Origin: Sternotherus odoratus
Taxonomy: Eukaryota; Chordata; Testudines; Kinosternidae
Reading direction: 5' to 3'
NCBI GenBank assembly: GCA_032164245.1
Contig: JAVMKO010000007.1
Location: 1,612,001 to 1,676,000, forward strand
DNA: 64,000 nt
Part shown: in pieces, positions 34,195-46,085 of the stretch
Layout of the letters: the number at the start of each line of letters is the position of its first letter
How positions within the stretch are numbered: position 1 is the stretch's first letter
The notes under the pieces: generated by a model
Database searches by the model: none
What the model saw: only the letters and a program-made list of their open reading frames with translations
What the model was told of the DNA's origin: nothing
Program-made: the position numbers and the translations under genes

Positions 34195-35836
34195 TTGGCT
34201 CTCTCAAAACTGGACTTGGGATATTAAATCCCTCCTCCTTCTGGGCTCCAAAGGCATAGGTGCAAATTTAGATTGTGGAATTTTAATCAGAATTTCTATT
34301 TCTCAGGTGAATTTATAATTTAGATTGATAAAATGTGCTTTCATTACTTGAGAATTAAGGATATGTCCTATTAATAACTATATTTATTAGGCTTTATTTC
34401 CATAGCATCAGGGATACTGCTGCTCAGCACCTCAGAAAAATCAGACTTGTTACTATTCCCTGTGCACTGGCAGTGTGGCTGGGGTCATGATTGGTTTGGA
34501 GACCAGCTCAGTCCATGTGCTGCTCCAGGACCTGAATTCAGCTGGGGTACTTGAGTAGACCCACCCTAGATTTAAAAATTGGGGGCAAGAGACAAAAGGG
34601 ATGGTATAAGATTTGCCTGCTCTTGTGATTTTGGTGGCACAATATTTGGTATTTTTATTGAAAAGAACCCAACTTTCTAGGGTTGTTTTTTTGTTTTTGT
34701 TTTTTTAATTTCATGATTTTTAGCCATGCTAATGATTGTAGGGGCCTGATTCACTAGGGATTAGTGATACGTCTAGTAGCAGGGCATTCTCAGTGCATAG
34801 CTTCTGAAGTTGGAACTCACTTTCTCCCACTGGGCCAACAGAGCCAGAATCTGTTGACCTTACAGCACAATGCCAAAGAGATCTCTTTTCTCAAATATGT
34901 GTGTGTGTGTGTGTTTTGGAAAAGACGCCAATTGTATGTTTTTATTCCATTTGCTGGAGCTGCAAAGCTGTGGCTAAGAGCAGAATTTGGTTCTGTATAT
35001 TGCATGTAGCCAATATGTCTTTTAAGTGGTATATAATGTGAACACTGGAATGGATCGGCACCTGTGGACACATGACACACTTTGATGTGGTGCCATATTT
35101 AGGATCTGTGCCAGTAACAGTCCTAATAAAATTTACAGATAAAATTTACTGAACATTTGCCACAAGATTTTACACCACAAGATTGTTCTTATTTTCGTGT
35201 TTTGTTTTCAAAACGACCAAAAGAGCATTTTCATTTTTAGATCAAAGTTATAAAACTTAAAGAAACCATCTGAAATTTATACTTTCCATTTTGTTTTATA
35301 TTTAGATAATTAAAAATACCAAACTATTCTTTTGAATTGTTTTTTTTTTTAAATCACTCCCAGTCACATACCTTGTAAACTAAGTTTCATTGAACGGTAA
35401 TTTTTTATAAAATAACTTTTCTAAGGAATGGTTTTTATAATTGAAATACCGAGAAACTCCTGAATGTTTGAACCGAACAGCAACCAAGGCCTGCTAGATA
35501 AGACACCTTTGCAAAGAAGAAATAAGTGATGATCTGTTACTATAATATAAATGCTTACATCATCATATACTAGAAAAGCCATCATGACAGATTAGGAAAA
35601 CACAGAATCCCAACAGCCAAAGGGTCCCAAAATCCTCTGATTTCTTGCCTCTAGACATATACATCTATCTTTCTGGAGTAAATTCTTCCTCTTGATACCA
35701 ATTTCTCAAGCATTGTCAGAGCATAGCTGATGAACATAGTTCTCTTGGTAACAAACAATGAACAGTGTACCAGAGTCTTGGTGTAAACTGGGAAATTAAA
35801 CAGATACTGCTGAATTAACACGCCATTGCATTAGCT
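34195..35836. other. No gene seen; short (GT)n
   Basis: A (TG)n run at 34899-34914. AT-rich after 35100. A fragment near 34390-34440 ('tttatttccatagcatcagg') may be an ancient repeat. Nothing coding. Confidence 0.45.
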
Positions 35837-37500
35837 CCTGTGACAGGGCAAGGCCAGATGGCTATAGGGAAGTGATAAGGAATAGATATGTTAGTTCCAG
35901 GCTAAACAAATCCCTGGTACCACTGGAACCTTCCAGAAAGCAGTAGAAACAGCTAGCTATACTGAGACACCTGAAGCCAATCAGGGACTGGCTGAAACCA
36001 GTTAAAAACCTCCCATTTAGTCAGGTGGGGGTGGATGTCAGGAGCTGTGAGAGGAGGTTGTGCTGTTGGTGAGACTGAGTGGTTAGACAACATATCATGT
36101 GCTAGGAAGGAGGCCCTGAGGTAAGGGTGACGTGGAGTGTGAAGAAGCAGGGACTGCTGTGGGGAAGTAGCCCAGGGAATTGTATTGTGTTTTGTGGCTG
36201 TGACGGTGCTGTTCCTGGTGGGATCCAACTGTGAGTGTCAGATCGGGACAGATTGCTTCCAAAGGGGCAACTAGAGCCCAAAGCTGGGGTTTCTTCACAC
36301 TAAGGCAAACCAAACCAGCTAAACAGAAAAGACTTTGGTTTCACCCCACTGGCTAACCACAAGTCACACAAGCAATCCCCTTAAGACACTCCAGATTCCC
36401 AGTATCACCACCACCAGCCACCTGTCCTGGGGACCAATGGTTATGAAAACCAATCCCCCAAATAAAGAAAACGGTTCTCCCCAATTCCAAGGAATCAGGC
36501 CCCAGACCCAGGTCAATATACCAATCGGATCTTCCCACAAATCACGCTGTTGCCAATCCTTTAGAATCTAAAATCTAAAATATAAAAGGAAAAAGGTATA
36601 GGTGAGGGTTAAGAATAGTTAAAAGAAATCAATTACATGCAGTAATGGCACATATCTTGGTTCAGGCTTGCAGCAAAGGTAGAGTGACTGCAGGTTTAAA
36701 TCAAAGTCTTTAGAAAGCATCCCTTTTAGGGATGGGTCAGCACCTTAGTTCAGAGTTCACCTGTGTAGCAAAGTCCATTCAGCGCTGGAAGCAAGACAGG
36801 CTGCAGGCTGAAGGTAGAAGACAAAATGGGGAATGTTCTTCCAGGCTTTATAGACTTCCTCCTGTGGGTGAAGACCCTCCTCCTTCTTATGCAGAGTGTG
36901 GGTGCAAACTGAAGGTTCACAGCCACATGGTCCAATTACCAGACTCTCAATGATTCAGTTTTTGCCCAGGCATGTCCCATTCCTGGGGAGGCTCCTCTCC
37001 TCGGGTGTGGACAAAGTTCATTGTGCAGTTGATGGCCCTTTAATGGGCTCGAGTTAGCACCAGCGTGTCTGAGCTTTCACAGGAGCCAAGCCTAAGTTTG
37101 AAGTACAGGCACCTTTTATCCAATATCCATAACTTCAGTTCCAAAATAGATACACACATATGGTCATAGACACCTGTTATGACCCCCTTCACATAATATT
37201 TGGTACCCCAATGATCTATATGGTACCAAATTATTCCAGTAACGTGACAGTGGCTAAAAGGTCAGTCATCATAGCTGATATTATTAGGGTCCCTGGGCTG
37301 GAGCCTGGAGTAGAGAGTGGGCCCAGGCTCCCCCCTTTCTACCCCCCCCAATTAATTACTGAGACTGGGGAGACAACAGAGACGGTGCCAGGAAGGATAA
37401 CTTCTCCTCGCTGGCTTATGATGAAAATGGCTCAATAGGCTCTGACCTTGTCTCTAGAGAGAAAAGGGCTATGTGGATGGTCACAGTGAGCCTCTGAGGC
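35837..37500 (+). mobile_element. Turtle interspersed repeat split by an LTR insertion
   Basis: 35837-36235 begins 'tgtgacagggcaaggccaga' and includes 'ggaaccttccagaaagcag'. Sequence of the same family resumes after the insert at about 37250-37345 with 'gggtccctgggctggagcc' and 'gggcccaggctcccccc'. I recognise both as parts of one recurrent turtle repeat of LTR type, but the class is not certain. The right end is undefined. It must be older than the LTR inside it. Confidence 0.5.
36236..37249 (-). mobile_element. Second solo LTR of the 32427 family
   Basis: 1,014 bp with ends TGTCAGATC...AACGTGACA (TG...CA). Shared with 32427-33547: the TATA region ('ctttatagacttcctcctg' against 'ttttataggcttcctcctc'), 'gaccctcctccttcttat', 'caaagttcattgt' and 'acacatatgg'-like 5' sequence. 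Flanks are gtgag and gtggc, a poor match for a 5-bp duplication, so decay or an end-assignment error is possible. No internal retroviral genes. Confidence 0.7.
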
Positions 37501-38145
37501 TAGTGAAATCTGCCAGGAAACACAGGATCCACAAAGATAAGGACAGAGCTTTGTCCCACTCCCCATTCACTTCAGAACAAAGTCCAAAGTCCTGGTACTT
37601 AAGTCTTTTCAAGTCAGAGGTGAATTTAGTCTTTTGAGTCCAATTCTCACATTTACCGAGGTATAAGTTAGGAGTAGCTCAGTTGAAGTCAATGGAGTTA
37701 TACCAGTGAAAGCAAGAGAGGACTCAAACCCCTATACATAGAGATACACAGAGCCTGATTATCCCTTCCCACTGTTTTTTCACAAGCGCAACTCCTCTGA
37801 CTTCAACTACCTCAAGCTTCAATTGATTTACACCAGAACCAGGGCCAGAATATTTGAAGCCAGAACATCCCACTAGTTTCCCTCAACATTTTCAAATATC
37901 AGACCTTCCGGCTGCAGCCAGTGGATAATATTGTTCCCGCTGAACTTTTATGAAGGCAGGAGAGCACAGAACAAGGATGAACTGATGGGTATCTTAGCTT
38001 TTCAACAAGGGGATTTCCTAAGGAAGCACAGCCTCTTAGATGGAACTGAGTTGGATTATCTCAAACTGTATATTTGCATTGTGCTTTAAAACCTAAAAAT
38101 ATAAGTCCCATGAACTGGCATCTTCTTGTCCCATGTCTCTCCCCT
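37501..38145. other. No gene; old palindromic repeat traces
   Basis: 37645-37740 ('caattctcacatttaccgag', 'gttgaagtcaatggagttat', 'accagtgaaag') and 37795-37850 ('tgatttacaccagaacc') are fragments of the old foldback repeat that also occurs near 41330 and 27797. Confidence 0.45.
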
Positions 38146-38337
38146 TCATAGAATATCAGGGCTGGAAGGGACCTCAGGAGGTCATCTTGTCCAACCCCCT
38201 TCTCAAAGCAGGACCAATCCCCAATTAAATCATCCAACAGAGTTTTGCACCATATCCCTAAATGGCCCCCTCAAGGGCTGAACTCACAATGCTGGGTTTA
38301 GCAGGCCAATACTCAAACCACTGAACTATCTCTCCCC
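38146..38337 (-). mobile_element. Turtle tRNA-derived SINE with CR1-like tail
   Basis: On the minus strand: 'gggggagagatagttcagtg' (A box region TAGTTCAGTGG), 'gtgagttcagccc' (B box region) and the CR1 tail 'ttggacaagatgacctcctg'. Full length and colinear with 11061-11249. The A box has one change from the first copy. Confidence 0.92.
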
Positions 38338-39804
38338 CTACACCCCTCACTCCTAGCCCCTCTCCTCACCCACCACCACAAGTTTTCCTTCCCCTGACAT
38401 ATGTTGTGCAGAATTGCTGAGCTTTCAGAGATCCAGAATATGGCAGCTCATTTTGGTGTAAAGTACACAACAAAGACACAACAAGAGTGACTGGAGAGTG
38501 TGGGAGTGTGTCTCATTTCTAAATTGCACACTGCTTAAGAGATGGAAGAATGAAACCTTGGATGGTTGTTCTATGAAGTACGCTGGTCAGAATAGTCATG
38601 AAGCTATTTTTTTTTAAAAAGTCATGCCATTACAATGAATGTTTGGTTACCACCACATCACACAGAACACCATTCAATCCTGTAAAGCCCCATGAGATGC
38701 CAATGGAGCTATGTTGGTGTGTGTTAGAAGAGGATTTGGTCCACATATCTTTGATCGTTACATCCTGCTGTAGTATTTGCACGTAATCACAAGTTACCCT
38801 GCTGAGGGATGCTTAGAACAGCCATAATTGGTGGATTTATTCAGATCAATAGAGAGTTTCTACATATTGATTAATATCCTGGGTATAAAATCATCAACAC
38901 TTATCTGGAGAGGAGAAGCAGTGACTCAATGAAAAGGTCAAATATTCTGATTTAATACAGAGGGGGTCAGTGAATATGAAAGAAATAGGATCAAATTACC
39001 TGAAAGTGCACACAGGCTATTGTTGTAATTTGCAAAAAATGGAAGACACAGAAGTAGGTCATTCATTCAAGTGAGTCTTCGAGCTTTCCTTATGCCGTGC
39101 AGTAAGCTCACATTAACACAATCGTAAATGAACTGAAACTTAACCAATCAGGGCACAAAAGGAGGTACAGAGGTCTCCTCCAATTGCATGTTAGATGTGT
39201 AATTTAGGAGGAGATGTTACTAGACTTGACTCTTCCTATCTAATTTGCTGAAGAGTAATTAGCATTCTGGTCACTGGGCTATGTACCCATACACATTAGG
39301 AATATGAGGGAAGATAGAGTAAGAAATGGAGCAATGCAGAGAAATTGAAAGGTCCAGTCAAATAGGCTAATTGCCTGAATGAAAAATGTTCAGTTCCCCT
39401 ATGTAACTAGCATCAGATAGTCCAAGAGCCTTGGAGGCAAAGTAGCATTATGGGCCAGTCTTTACATTGTAGCAGATTCTACTACCTCTCCTCTACAAAT
39501 AGTCCTATTGATTGAAATCATGACCCCATTGAAATCAATGGCTCCAGAATTGAACCTGATGGAAAAATTGAAACTTCCATAGAATCAGATACTACTTCAG
39601 CTGAATAGGGCTATCAGAATCTGGCCCCTAAGGAATAGGGTGAATAGTGAATTGACAATCGCATAAATATGTTTTCTTTGGTGTCAGAGTCCTGTCTCCT
39701 AAGGAAGAGAAGCACTACAAGATCTTTTGCTGGTTCTGCTTTAGTGCTGTAATACTAGTGGGCCACCTTCTGATCTCATTTGCATTCCTTTTACACTGTC
39801 TTCC
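38338..39804. other. No gene seen
   Basis: Unrecognised AT-rich sequence; small fragments such as 'ttgaaatcaatggctcca' near 39530 belong to old foldback repeats. Confidence 0.45.
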
Positions 39805-39900
39805 AGTCTCTTACAGGGCATCTAGCACACTGGGGTCTTGTTCTTGGTTGGGGCCCCTCAGTGCTACTGCAATATACATCTATAATAAAATAATACAGGG
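39805..39900 (+). repeat. Ancient amniote repeat fragment
   Basis: 'cttacagggcatctagcaca', 'ggttggggcccctcagtgct', 'actgcaatatacatctataa' match the phrase order seen at 28931-29030. Family name uncertain. Confidence 0.5.
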
Positions 39901-40313
39901 ATAAACCAAACTGCCCCTGGAGAGAGTCAGTGAAGGCAGCAAATGCTGGAGAAGAATTGCACATAACTTGAAGCAGGGCCCAAAACACGGGCAGCACCGA
40001 GTTGTTGACCAGCAACAGTTAAATGTGTTTTCCTAGGAACCGTGCTCTGTATCGCGGGCCCAAATGTGCCTGCACTATCAGTGTTGCTATCAGGGGTGAG
40101 CCTATGAGACTTCTAGAGCCGATTTGCTGTGACAGCAGGGAACAGAATATGGCTTTCAGGAGGTGCACCAATCCGACGGAGATGACCGTATCTTGACGAC
40201 TCCTATCGATGGATTACATTGTTACTTACTCAACATATATCTGGGGGTCTTTGGCACATTTTGGTTTGCTCCCACTGAACTCACTGAGCTGGTTCTGAGC
40301 TCAGTTACACTGA
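39901..40313. other. No gene seen
   Basis: Unrecognised sequence with short frames only. Confidence 0.4.
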
Positions 40314-40612
40314 GGCCTGGGCTACACTAGCCGGGGGGGGAGGGGGGGCTCTTGAACTAAGGGACACAACTTCAGCTACGCTGTTCACGTAACTGAAAAC
40401 GAAGTATCTTAGTTCCACTTACTTGGCTGTCCCCACGACGGCAGGTTGACTGCGGCGGCTCCCCCGTTGACTCCGCTTCCTCCTCTTGCAGAGCTGGAGT
40501 TCTGGAGTCGACGGGAACGCTTTCAGGCATTGATTTATCACGTCTAGGTGAAATGCGATAAATCGATCCCCGATACATCGAACACTATCCGCTGGAGGGA
40601 CGGGTAGTAGGT
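40314..40612 (-). mobile_element. Harbinger-like MITE, minus orientation
   Basis: Starts 'ggcctgggctacactagccg', contains the foldback 'acttcagctacg...cgtaactgaaa' and 'gcgataaatcgatcccc' near its far end, the reverse of the order at 8727-8990. The two copies are therefore the same family in opposite orientations. No coding capacity. Confidence 0.6.
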
Positions 40613-43600
40613 ACATCCACAGTAACAACAGCGAAGCCAATGGCATTAGTTGGGTTACACAAGTATATCTGAGGCCAGACTCTATTATGCCAGCGACTTC
40701 AACCAAAAGAGGATCAGAAACTTTTTCGAATAATAACGATCTTGGTCTTAACATTCATGTTTTTCCCCTACATGTGGATGGCCCTTCCTAAACTGGTGTG
40801 GGAGCCACTATTTTCTTCGGGTTTGAATCCCTCCTGCATACCCCTTCTGGATACAAGAAATTAGCCATCTAATGACTGGGTAGAGGGTCAGCTGGGGTTA
40901 GGTTGAAAAAGTATAACATGGGACCATTCTTCATCCACTGGAAACTGTGCTTGTATGACGTTCTCTCTCCTCCATGAATTCTCTTGTCTATTGTCAGATG
41001 TTTGTCTCTTATAACGCATAGGATTTTTCCTGGGCCCGGGGAGGGGGCAGGGACTGTGTCTTCCTGTGTGTCTGAACATTTTGGGTGTTTCCAATATAAA
41101 AATAAATAAGTACGGGGGAAGAATTTTCAAGGCATAAAGGGCAATTATGTGCCAAACTCTCAATGGGAGATAGATAGTTAATTGTCCTTTGTGCCCTGGA
41201 AAATTTCCTCCTACTAACAACTTAATTTTAATATTCCACTGGTGTTTCTGAGGCACAAGTAGAGTCAGCATGAGATGAACACGTGAGGCTCAGAGGCGCC
41301 TCCCATAGCCTAAACAGAATGTAGAGCCTGCTTCTGATTTCACTTAAACCGGCTTTACATCAGTGTATTCCCATTAACTTCTATTCATTTGTTCCTGATT
41401 TACACCAGTGTGAATGGGAGGAGAATCAGGCCTTATGCTTTTCCCTGGAAATTACAGGGTCTGACAAAAGCCAGCCAAGGAGAGGTCAAAAGAAGAAAGA
41501 ACTTGGTGTAAATCAAAGAAAACTGGAAAGAAAATAGTACAAAGGAACTGGTGCGTCCATGGAGGAGTGGCAGGAAAGAAAGCAAGTCACACAACCACCC
41601 TTCAACTGGAGAAGCCTGCACGTTGCTCTGCTGCTGTTACTGCTTTAGCAAAAGGGGGTGAGGTGACTTCCCCCAAAAGAACGCCTCCTGAGAGGGAAGA
41701 AAACAAGCAGAGTGTCAGCACCAGCTGGCAGCTTGAAAAAAACAGCCAGACAATTAAACAGCCCCATCGGGAACACAGAATGTCTGCCCTGGCTTCCTCC
41801 TCATCACTATTCAAGGCACTGTCAAAAGGCCAATAAAAGGTTCTGTAAAGAGAAGACAAAGCTCAAGCACTCAGAGCAACAGTGAGGCTGGCAGAAGGAC
41901 CACAGTTTTCAGACTTGGGTTCCTAAAGCTAGGTACCTACATTTGTACTTAGGCATTTCACTAAAGGTCTTGATTTGCAGACGTGCTAACACAATGGGAT
42001 CAACAGGAATCCTAAATTGGGTGAGGATCAGGCCCTTCATTTTTTAACATTTTTTTCACCTGAACAAGTCTCAGAGACATGCTAAAGTGGATCTCTGGCT
42101 CATCTGAGACTTCGTGCAAGAAATCTCTGTGCAACGGCAGATGTGCAGACCTGGGACCTGTTCAATGTCAATTTAGTGTCCGCATTAGTACATTTTCTGA
42201 GTATCTTGAAGGCTTGGGGTCATATCCTCAGCTGCTGAAAATTGACATCTTTCCATTGAAGCCAGTGGAGATTTGCCAATTTACATGAGTTGAAATTTTG
42301 GCCCTCTGAAACTGAGAAGGCAATGCCAAGAAAGGGACATGCTTCAGGGACACACTGCTGGATACTTAAACTCATCACGGAAGAGGTTCCTACTTTGCTT
42401 CTCACTAGTGTTCCCATTTATCAAATATGGATTTTTAATACAGATTAAATTATGCATGGATGGAGTTTTCACTGGGGATTTTTTAAGCTTCTTTCCCAGT
42501 GGAGTGGAGGGGGAACAACGTCAGGATGGATAAATGGCTCAACTGAGAATCCAAACACACCCGAGCAGGTTGTGCACAAGTGAGCAGAAGTAAATCAGAA
42601 TGTTGAGTCTGGGTTCAGAACCCTAAACCCACAGCATAGGTGGAGGACAGGAGAGGGTTAGAGGGGGGAAACAACCAACCTAAGAGAGTCTCTGGCCAGG
42701 ATCCAAGACCCAGAGCTGAGGGAGAAGAAGATTGGATTTGAGTTCGCTGAAGATGTTTTCAACAGCAGAATTTCCATCCAAATGGCAGCCCTCACCACTC
42801 TAGAACCTGGGACAGAGCATCAGCTGGAATATATCACTAGCAAATTCACACCAATGGAGGACGAGGCTAATTCACACCAATGGTGGACTATGTACCGTAC
42901 AGGCGAAGCCGTGAACTATTACGGATTTCACAGTGGTGTCAATCATAAATAATTCTACTGATGTCTATAAAGTGACTTCTGTGCAAAACCAGCGTGAGAT
43001 CAGCATCAGTCCCCCTGTCTGCAAGTGCTGGTATATGCAGAGCTGCATTGGCAATGCACCACTTTGGGTATACATGATGGGCTGTCCAAAGTTAAGAGGA
43101 TTCACTAAATGTGTGAAAGAAACAACAGACTGGATCTGAACTATGAAGTGACGCATTTAGCAAACCTATCCAAGATGCTGGGGATTTGAACAAGAAGAGG
43201 AGAGCTTATGAATTGCGTGGGTTGAGTATGAAAAGCTACACACCCAAGAGCAAAGGAGGCTGTGAGAAAATTGCCATTTAGGGCCCACAAAGTGTGATTT
43301 TTATATTTTGTACAGCACCTTGGCAGTATTGTGAGAGTTGCCTCTGAAAAGATGGAGTTAAATTTTAAATGACCGGATCAGTATGTGGACACTGACTTGC
43401 TAAGGTTTGAGAAGACTCACAGAAGCAGCTGGTTTTTCTTATTGTTAAAGCAGAAATCTTAGAGAAGGACAGATTCCTCTGAGCAATAACGGCAAGGAAG
43501 GAAATTGTATTTGAGGGCCAGAAGAACTTACTTTTTCCCGTTTTAGGCACAGTGATTAACATAAAAAGGAAACAATGGATACCCACTAAACAGGTGTTTC

Positions 43601-43844
43601 CTATATACTTAACAGCTCCTCTCCTGCCTGTTTGGGATATTACAAAGTTCTCATCTATTGTTTGGGCAATTCCAAGCATTATATTTATACCTACCATGTC
43701 AAAGACTGTGTTATGAGTCCCAAAGCCCAGGGCACATGAAGAACTTTGTGCCAAGTGGTACATTGGCGCCATCTTGCTCCAGATTTCTCAGGGGATGAAA
43801 GGTCAATGGAAAAATGGGCCTTGCTGCATTTCCCTGTCCTGGCA
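40613..43844. other. No gene; small repeats
   Basis: 41330-41435 is an old foldback repeat ('cttctgatttcacttaaacc', 'tgatttacaccagtgtgaat'). 42846-42890 has a 26-bp tandem duplication of 'aattcacaccaatgg'. Frames up to 135 codons (e.g. 40888-41271 and 43365-43772, both minus) show no recognisable domain. No promoter or splice pattern stands out. Confidence 0.45.
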
Positions 43845-43919
43845 AAGAGGAGCGAAGCTGAGGGAATTGGCTGATGTGATTGCAGAGCCATTGGCCATTA
43901 TCTTTGAAAACTTGTGGTG

Positions 43920-44832
43920 ATTCAGGGAGGTCCCGGACAATTGGAAAAAGGCAAATATAGTGCTCATCTTTTAAAAAGGGAAGAAGAAGAACCTGGGGAA
44001 TTACAGACCGGTCAGCCTCACCTCAGTCCCTGAAAAAATCATGGAGCAGGTCCTCAAGGAATCCATTTTGAAACACTTGGATAAGAGGAAGGTGATCAGG
44101 AATAGTCAACATGGATTCCCCAAGGGCAAGTCATGCCTGACCAACCTGATTGCCGTGTATGATGAGATGACTGGCTCTGTGGATATGGGGAAAGCAGCAG
44201 ACATGATGTAGCTTGACTTTAGCAAAGCTCGTCCTAGAATATCAGGGTTGGAAGGGATCTCAGGATCCCCTGCTCAAAGCAGGACCAATCCTCAACTAAG
44301 TCATCCCAGCCAGGGCTTTGTCAAGCCTGACCTTGATACAGTCTCCCACAGTATTCTTGCCAGCAAGTTGAAACAGTATGGATTGGATGAATGGACTATA
44401 ATGTGGATAGAAAATTCACTAGATTGTCAGGGTCATCGGGTAGTGATCAACGGCTTGATGTCTAGTTGGCAGCCGGTATCAAGTGGAGTGCCCCAAGGAT
44501 TGGTTCAGGGGCCAGTTTTGTTCAACATCTTCATTAATGATCTGGAGGATAGCATGGAGTGCACCCTCAGCAAGTTTGCAGATGACACTAAACTGGGAGA
44601 AGTGGTAGATATGCTGGAGGGTAGGGATAGGGTCCAGAGTGACCTAGACAAATTGGAGGATTGGGCCAAAAGAAATCTGATGCAGTTCAACAAGGGCAAG
44701 TGCAGAGTTCTGTACTTAGGACGGAAGAATTTCATGCACTGTTACAGACTAGGGACCGACTGGCTGAGCAGCAGTTCTGCAGAAAAGGACCTAGGGGTTA
44801 CAGTGGAGGGGAACCTGGATATGAGTCAATGA
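43920..44832 (+). pseudogene. CR1 reverse transcriptase remnant
   Basis: Upstream of the insert the frames give 'NYRPVSLTSVPEKIMEQVL', 'NSQHGFPKGKSCLTNLIAVY' and 'LDFSKA', the RT fingers. Downstream come '[17 protein letters not shown]', '[20 protein letters not shown]' and '[18 protein letters not shown]' with the palm Asp pair. A stop precedes 'LDFSKA' and the insert breaks the frame. The open frame from 44248 starts inside the antisense insert, so its first about 28 codons are not RT sequence. Confidence 0.88.
44230..44334 (-). mobile_element. CR1 3' tail inserted antisense in CR1 RT
   Basis: 'tcctagaatatcagggttgg', 'cctgctcaaagcaggaccaa' and 'gccagggctttgtcaagcct' are the complement of the CR1 3' end. 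Sense RT sequence stops at 'gactttagcaaagct' and resumes at 'gatacagtctcc', which are nearly contiguous in other CR1 copies. No obvious target duplication. Confidence 0.85.
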
Positions 44833-45089
44833 AGGAAGGTCAATGAACTTAGAGCAGCTTTTCAAAGGTTTACTGGACTATCAAACAAGGGGCAGAGAAC
44901 CTCTAAGTTATCCATCACAAGATAGACAAAAGGGAACACAGTCCTTGAAAGCTGAGAAAGATGGGTCCTTCAACCAAGAAGGGGTTGAAAAGTCTCTAGA
45001 CACTGAATATAGGAGAGAAACCTGCATAGGCAAAGATCTTTCACCTAGGAAGACAAGGGAAACCAGCACCTTGTATTGCTGTGGAAGGT

Positions 45090-45326
45090 TTCAACTGAGG
45101 GAATCAGAGAGGTAGCCATGTTAGTCTGGAATTGCAGAAATAACAAAGAGTCCTGTGGCACCTTAAAGACTAACTAAAGTATTGAAGCATAAGCTTTCGT
45201 GGACTAATACCCACTTCGTTGGCTGCATGCATCTGACAAAGTGGGTATTAGCCCATGAAAGCTTATGCTTCAATACTTTAGTTAGTCGTTAAGGTGCCAC
45301 AGGACTCTGTCACTTCAAGTGAGGGA
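45090..45326. mobile_element. Second palindromic Penelope-like insertion, 13-bp TSD
   Basis: Flanks 'ttcaactgaggga' (45090-45102) and 'ttcaagtgaggga' (45314-45326) differ by one base. Arms 45149-45216 and 45239-45306 are complementary at 65 of 68 positions, with a 22-bp spacer. The left arm reaches the PLE end at 45103 ('aatcagagaggtagcc'); the right arm is shorter. This mirrors the copy at 33962-34194 with the long side exchanged. Confidence 0.82.
45185..45270. ncRNA. Paired hammerhead-like cores (degenerate)
   Basis: Left arm on minus: CCAACGA, stem II, GAAA, GC-UUAU-GC-U. Right arm on plus: CUGACAA (45233-45239), GUGGG/CCCAU, GAAA (45257-45260), GC-UUAU-GC-UU. The right arm keeps C3 to A6 but has G8 changed to A, so activity is doubtful. 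Confidence 0.5.
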
Positions 45327-45939
45327 GTCAGTCATAGCTGGGAAGAGGAAAGACTGGTGAAAGAAACCATCTTGAACCGAGCCTGTCCCTTGCTAGATTA
45401 AGTTGTAGATTTCTAGATGCGTTTTCACTTTTAGGTGCTTGTAACTCTTTCCAATTTTATTGCTTTTACTCAGCATCACTTAACCTATGTTCATTTTATT
45501 GTTAATAAATTGGTTTTATTTTTAAATGGAAGGGTGTGTTTACCCCAGTTAAGTTAACAAGCTGGGATGTGCTTTTTTCTCTTTAAAGAAGCAAACCTTA
45601 TTATTTCACTGAACTGTCCAGGAGGGGGCGGGACTGGGAGCGTGTTGGGAGCTACCTTGCTGGTTGTAAACAAGGCTGGTGGAAGCCAGAGTGCGGCTGT
45701 AGACTGGCGGGGGGGAGGGGGGGGTCAGAGCTGCAGAACCAAAGCTGGCTGCAGGAGTTCAGACACTCAGGGTGTGACCTGCAAGCTTGTTGGGCTGACT
45801 CTGAGCATCCCAGGATGGTAGCTATAGTAACAAAGCATTGTGAGGCACTCAGGCCTAGAGTAAGAGGTGACACAAGCCCTCACCAGTCTGGATTGAAGCC
45901 TGAGTCCTGTGACACACATATCAAAGCCCTCCCCTGCGG

Positions 45940-46085
45940 TATTTTTTAAATACAAAGAGGAAACTGAGGCACCGGGAGCTTGAGTGATTTACCCAAAGTC
46001 ACACGGGAAGTCTGTTGCTACACTGAGAATCAGAGCATGTATCTTCTGAGTAGCAGTCCAATGCTCTGTTGATTAGACTATACTT
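45940..46085 (-). repeat. MIR-like SINE, antisense
   Basis: 'gaggaaactgaggcaccggg', 'gatttacccaaagtcacacg', 'gaatcagagcatgtatcttc' and 'gttgattagactatacttcc' follow a MIR consensus in reverse. Confidence 0.65.

Larger units (their letters stand above)
43845..44832 (+). mobile_element. CR1 LINE, RT middle, with an antisense CR1 inside
   Basis: Sense CR1 sequence at 43845-44229 and 44335-44832, interrupted by 44230-44334. Truncated at both ends: it begins before the RT fingers and stops soon after '[17 protein letters not shown]', with no 3' UTR. The loss of the 3' end is unusual for simple 5' truncation and means later deletion or replacement by the repeat that follows. Confidence 0.88.
44833..45915 (+). 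repeat. LTR-like repeat, split by the palindromic PLE
   Basis: 44833-45102 and 45327-45915. Near 45500-45520 'ttattgttaataaattggtt' has an AATAAA, and the following GC-rich part with 'ctgtccaggagggggcggg' and a 'gtcctgtgacacaca' end at about 45917 resembles U5 of turtle LTRs. The left end is unclear. No gag/pol remnant. Confidence 0.5.

Noticed and set aside
33548..36235. Interior of a provirus between the two related LTRs
   Set aside because: The interval holds CR1, a PLE palindrome, unrelated AT-rich DNA and another repeat. The first LTR already has perfect 5-bp flanks of its own.
44248..44400. Start of the RT frame at 44248
   Set aside because: The first codons lie in an antisense CR1 tail inserted into the RT, so the start is fortuitous.
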